7,695 nucleotides of DNA from Gammaproteobacteria bacterium. Its GTDB lineage: Bacteria > Pseudomonadota > Gammaproteobacteria > PS1 > Pseudothioglobaceae. Location of the stretch: NCBI GenBank assembly GCA_024280535.1, contig JAJRPY010000044.1:1-7695 (forward strand), given 5' to 3'. The notes beneath the pieces are model-generated. The model had not been told where the DNA came from and ran no database searches. It saw only the letters and a list, made by a program, of their open reading frames with translations. This document shows positions 6,689-7,695 of the stretch, piece after piece. Within the stretch, counting starts at the first letter, position 1. Each line of letters begins with the position of its first letter. A program made the position numbers and the translations under genes.

Positions 6689-7695
6689 ATGTTTGAAAAA
6701 ACTGGATTACTACCCGACAAAAACCTAACCATTGCCATTTTACTGCTATTACTTTTTGGCTGGATACTGTCTTTTTCTGCTTCGTTGGGGCATTTTGGCA
6801 ACTATGGTTATTTTTTCAGACAAACTTTTTTTATCTCTTTGGGATTAATATTAGCCTTTACCTGCCTAAAAATTCCCTTGCATTTTTATCAGAAAAATGC
6901 CAAATATTTTTTTATAGTGACTTTAGTTTGCTTGGCACTTGTTTTTTTGCCAGAGCCGATTGGCAAAACTGTTAATGGCTCAACGCGTTGGATTAATTTT
7001 GTTGTGTTTAAGTTCCAACCCTCTGAAATGATGAAAATTGCCATGATTTTATATATGGCAGATTTTTTAGTTCGCCATGAAAAAGACGTTAAAAAACCTT
7101 GGATGGGCTTGATTAAAACCCTGATCATCGTCACCTCAGCCAGTATTTTACTACTATTAGAAATGGATTTAGGCGCCACCATCATCATTTCCTTAACCGC
7201 GTTGATTATGCTGTTTTCTGCCGGCGTGTATCTTGCTCAGCTGACTCTTGTCGGTAGCGGTTTGATTAGTATGGTCGGCATTTGGCTCTATATTGACGGC
7301 TTAAACGGCGGGGTTCGATGGGTGCGAATGACCGAATTTTGGCAAATTGATCTATGGTCTAATAATAGTGAAAAAGTTTATCAAACCAAACAAGCACTAA
7401 TCGGCATTGCTAGAGGTGATTGGACTGGCGTTGGGTTGGGCAATGGCATCCAAAAATATAACAAACTCCCAGAGCCACACACAGATATGATTTTTTCAGT
7501 GATTGGGGAAGAAATTGGTATTATCGGTATGTTATTTGTTATTTTTACCTTTGGTTTTATCGCACTTAAAGGCTTTAAAATTGCCAAAGATGCCTTAAAA
7601 AATAGGCAAAAATATAAATCCTACGTGGGGTTTGGCATTTGCACTTGGCTCTCTTTGCAATTTAGTGTTAATATTGGTATGAATCTTGGTTTAAT
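6689..7695 (+). CDS. ftsW: Septal peptidoglycan glycosyltransferase FtsW (3' end outside window)
   Basis: FtsW is a SEDS-family membrane enzyme that polymerises lipid II into glycan strands at the division septum together with the transpeptidase FtsI. I translated 335 codons from the ATG at 6689 to the window edge; homologues are about 370-410 residues, so roughly the last tenth is missing. Hydrophobic segments begin at about residue 13. Family marks are NGSTRWINF (96-104) with FQPSEMMKI (109-117), EMDLGATIII (158-167), YQTKQALIGIARG (231-243) and GVGLGNGIQKYNKLPEPHTDMIFSVIGEE (247-275, quoted in parts: GVGLGNGIQK, LPEPHTD, SVIGEE). D266 corresponds to the catalytic aspartate of the family. 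The usual LPEAHTDF reads LPEPHTDM. GLGNGIQK and SVIGEE favour FtsW over RodA. No strong Shine-Dalgarno precedes the ATG. The gene is first in its unit, not behind murD as in the standard dcw cluster. Confidence 0.92.
   Translation, partial: MFEKTGLLPDKNLTIAILLLLLFGWILSFSASLGHFGNYGYFFRQTFFISLGLILAFTCLKIPLHFYQKNAKYFFIVTLVCLALVFLPEPIGKTVNGSTRWINFVVFKFQPSEMMKIAMILYMADFLVRHEKDVKKPWMGLIKTLIIVTSASILLLLEMDLGATIIISLTALIMLFSAGVYLAQLTLVGSGLISMVGIWLYIDGLNGGVRWVRMTEFWQIDLWSNNSEKVYQTKQALIGIARGDWTGVGLGNGIQKYNKLPEPHTDMIFSVIGEEIGIIGMLFVIFTFGFIALKGFKIAKDALKNRQKYKSYVGFGICTWLSLQFSVNIGMNLGL

Noticed and set aside
6889..7587. Minus-strand open frames opposite ftsW (6889-7188 and 7381-7587)
   Set aside because: FtsW motifs run continuously on the plus strand through both stretches; the minus frames have no family features or leader.
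6689..7695. RodA as an alternative to FtsW
   Set aside because: GLGNGIQK and SVIGEE next to the HTD motif fit FtsW better than RodA. The evidence is moderate rather than absolute because the C-terminus is outside the window.
1..7695. CRISPR array, tRNA/rRNA, IS element, prophage or defence system
   Set aside because: Nearly every base is taken up by conserved housekeeping genes, with gaps of at most about 130 bp. I saw no direct repeats, transposase motifs or tRNA-like arms.

Overview
The window is a compact, AT-rich stretch of bacterial chromosome, apparently from a gammaproteobacterium. It carries eight protein-coding genes, all of recognisable families. Six are complete, and one is cut at each end of the window. 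I found no RNA gene, insertion sequence, prophage, CRISPR array or clear intrinsic terminator. The gene order ribE-ribB-ribH-nusB, a YbiT-type ABC-F ATPase very close to the E. coli protein, and a RibB with a degenerate cyclohydrolase tail all point to Proteobacteria. The low GC and tight packing would suit a marine sulfur-oxidising group such as SUP05/Thioglobus or its clam and mussel symbionts, but that assignment is inference and was not tested.

Layout. Seven genes lie on the minus strand and read right to left: ybiT (about 6558-4969), yihY (4964/4967-4185), then a 62-bp gap, ribE (4122-3520), ribBX (3523-2447), ribH (2436-1921), nusB (1918-1490) and a SulP transporter (1493 running off the left edge). 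Within ribE-sulP the genes overlap by 4 bp (ATGA, twice) or are 2-10 bp apart, so this is almost certainly one transcript. ybiT-yihY is equally tight and may feed into it or form a separate unit. On the plus strand, divergent from ybiT across about 100-130 bp, ftsW begins at 6689 and runs off the right edge.

Function. RibE, RibBX and RibH cover the late steps of riboflavin synthesis. RibB makes 3,4-dihydroxy-2-butanone 4-phosphate, RibH condenses it with the pyrimidine intermediate to lumazine, and RibE dismutates lumazine to riboflavin. The GTP cyclohydrolase II domain fused to RibB has lost its zinc cysteines, so RibA and also RibD must be encoded elsewhere. NusB is a transcription antitermination factor that commonly sits behind ribH. 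The SulP anion transporter occupies the place where thiL is often found in gammaproteobacteria. YbiT is a ribosome-associated ABC-F ATPase, YihY an inner-membrane protein of unknown role, and FtsW the septal peptidoglycan polymerase.

Most notable points: the RibBX-type degenerate domain, the transporter translationally coupled to nusB, an A9 tract inside an apparent insertion in ribH, an A8 tract where loss of one base would fuse ybiT to yihY, and ftsW standing first in its transcription unit. I saw no evidence for a wholly new system.
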